From an archaeon (GTDB lineage Archaea > Thermoproteota > Nitrososphaeria > Nitrososphaerales > Nitrosopumilaceae): 35,190 nt of DNA. The DNA is taken from positions 1 through 35,190 of the forward strand of contig JAJRWR010000030.1 of the NCBI GenBank assembly GCA_024276695.1, in the 5' to 3' direction. The first letter of the stretch is position 1, and every line of letters starts with the position of its first letter. This document shows, in pieces, positions 34,068-35,190 of the stretch. The notes under the pieces are model-generated. The model was given only the letters and a program-made list of their open reading frames with translations, was not told the origin of the DNA and did not search any database. The position numbers and the translations under genes were made by a program.

Positions 34068-34609
34068 AAAATAATTTAGTGGCAATGACATTGATTCATT
34101 CATAATTTCATCATCCATACTCTCAATTCTTCCCAACCAAAACCTTTTCCTATCTGCATTCAGGTTAAATTCTCTAGTAATCGGTTTAATTTTTCCAATG
34201 TCTTGTAGCTTATTTTGAATTATACTGGAACGTAGTCTCGAATTTCTCAATACATTGAATCGATAGTATAATCTACCTCCTTTCTCAAATGTATCTAGAT
34301 GCTCTATTTCCTTAGTTCCTAATTTTCCTAATCCTCTCTGCTTCCATGTACCATTGAATCGATAGAATCCATTCTGTAACACAAAGACGTCATCAGTCTC
34401 ATTATCAAATGAAAAATCACCCAGTCTAATAGAATTTACATCTATAGTTTCTTGGTTGTACAGATAGAATCTGTTGCAAAGAACACTACATTTTGCTCAA
34501 TGACATTTTCACGCACAAAATCATACAGTTGAGCACGTGTAAGACTAGTAATAGATATGTTGATTATTGCTAACAACAATTGATTCTTTAGAAAAAATTG
34601 TTGACGCAA
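34059..34609 (-). pseudogene. family B DNA polymerase (viral/casposon-like), C-terminal remnant
   Basis: Two frames join into one polymerase tail. The upstream frame (34609-34442) reads ISITSLTRAQLYDFVREN and then VVFFATDSICTTKKL, similar to polymerase motif C (YxDTDS) preceded by the ITAxAR helix. The downstream frame (34496-34059) continues FVLQNGFYRFNGTWKQRGLG, and ends NLNADRKRFWLG like protein-primed or DNA_pol_B_2 enzymes. The frames join near 34445-34460 by a 1-base shift. The palm motifs A and B are absent and the first catalytic Asp of motif C is Ala, so it is inactive. Most likely debris from a casposon or virus. Confidence 0.55.
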
Positions 34610-34669
34610 CTAATTCTGATGAATCATTTTATAGCACTCTTAAAATAGTGATTTTGATAAAAAAATACA

Positions 34670-35190
34670 ATGATTTCAAAAAACATTTTTGTAGCGTTTT
34701 CTTTACTTATCTTAGCATTCATTCCCATAGCTTATGCTGAAAATATTGAAATCGATAAGCAAGTGTATCACTATGGCGAGCGGATTAACGTTTCTGGAAC
34801 TATCTATTTACCTGATAATGCCATTGTTAGAATTGATATAATTACTCCAAATGGTGATTATGAATATTTCTTTGATCGTAGTAATGAATATGATCTAGTA
34901 ATACTTCCACGTGAAAATAATCCCTTTTGGCAGGAATTTGGTGAATATACACTTCAAGTGAGCTATGTTTTTGATACTAAAGATAGTTTGCCGCAAGATC
35001 TGAACATTGTTGATTCTGTTACATTTCAATTTACTCCTAAAATGGATCTTGATGATGACATAAGAAATGATGATGACATAAGAAATGATGATGACATAAG
35101 AAATGATGATGACATAAGAAATGATGATGACATAAGAAATGATGATGACATAAGAAATGATGATGACATAAGAAATGATGATGACATAAG
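34670..35190 (+). CDS. secreted protein with DDDIRN tandem repeats (3' end outside window)
   Basis: The frame from ATG at 34670 is open to the window end (173 codons). A signal peptide covers residues 1 to ~23 (FVAFSLLILAFIPIAYA, cleaved before ENIEID). Next is a small beta domain (about 24-120; YHYGERINVSGTIYLPDNAI), the kind found in archaeal surface proteins. From residue ~128 the hexapeptide DDDIRN repeats at least seven times and runs off the edge. A TTTTATAG box at 34628-34635 fits a promoter with a short leader. Likely an extracellular, possibly calcium-binding protein (inference). Confidence 0.65.
   Translation, partial: MISKNIFVAFSLLILAFIPIAYAENIEIDKQVYHYGERINVSGTIYLPDNAIVRIDIITPNGDYEYFFDRSNEYDLVILPRENNPFWQEFGEYTLQVSYVFDTKDSLPQDLNIVDSVTFQFTPKMDLDDDIRNDDDIRNDDDIRNDDDIRNDDDIRNDDDIRNDDDIRNDDDI
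35051..35190 (+). repeat. perfect 18-bp tandem repeat
   Basis: Unit gatgatgacataagaaat occurs seven full times plus 14 bp of an eighth, with no mismatch, and continues beyond the window. It encodes DDDIRN per unit. The absence of third-position changes indicates recent expansion by slippage. Confidence 0.95.

Noticed and set aside
35051-35190. CRISPR-like direct repeats
   Set aside because: Units are contiguous with no spacers and stay in one reading frame of a secreted protein, so this is a coding tandem repeat.

Overview
The window looks like a piece of chromosome from a marine ammonia-oxidising archaeon (Nitrososphaeria/Thaumarchaeota, Nitrosopumilus-like). The basis is the low GC, TATA boxes placed for leaderless or nearly leaderless transcripts, an archaeal tRNA without encoded CCA, and secreted proteins with the WIKNNAGWWA-type repeat typical of this group. 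The gene-family mix (SUF, tetrapyrrole synthesis, PiT/PhoU-like, SbtA/SbtB, Beta_propel, PRC-barrel) fits the same picture. This assignment is inference from gene content and not from a marker gene.

Left part, 1-13.7 kb, is dense core metabolism, nearly all on the minus strand. After the tail of phosphoglycerate kinase come a winged-helix/zinc-ribbon protein and a SUF iron-sulfur cluster operon (sufB, sufD, Rieske protein, sufS, sufU; sufC is absent here). Next is a tetrapyrrole operon (hemL, hemC, uroporphyrinogen-III methyltransferase, hemD). Directly upstream of it and co-directional is an arsenic-type module: an ArsC-like reductase, an aquaporin-family channel, and a divergent ArsR repressor sharing a 45-bp promoter with a perfect inverted repeat. 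Then follow an SbtA-type bicarbonate transporter with its SbtB PII-like partner, and a PiT phosphate permease with a PhoU-like/DUF47 protein.

Middle part, 13.8-29.1 kb, is cell-surface and accessory. It holds a triple-repeat secreted protein, an NHL-HYR-RTX-like secreted protein, a DrrAB-type ABC exporter, a decayed IS5-type transposase, a PRC-barrel protein and a Ddn-like split-barrel protein. A membrane-anchored HTH regulator broken by a one-base homopolymer indel lies divergent from a large beta-propeller surface protein. There are also a TPR protein, a WIKNNAGWWA protein and several very small genes: a 48-aa metallothionein-like protein with nine cysteines, a 55-aa acidic protein, and the first of two paralogous 32-35-aa mini zinc ribbons.

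Right part, from tRNA-Glu(CTC) at 29.05 kb to the end, looks like an accessory island. It has two unrelated small proteins with a HEPN-like RN-x3-H motif, a second mini zinc ribbon, a 72-aa zinc-binding protein, and a TPR surface protein whose 5' end is cut off. A decayed fragment of a family B DNA polymerase (viral/casposon-like) follows, and a secreted protein whose 18-bp tandem repeat (DDDIRN) runs off the window end.

The most interesting leads are the ArsR/ArsC/aquaporin module wired upstream of tetrapyrrole synthesis, the metallothionein-like microprotein, the SbtA/SbtB pair in a 3HP/4HB autotroph lineage, and the mobile-element debris with HEPN-like genes in the right-hand island.
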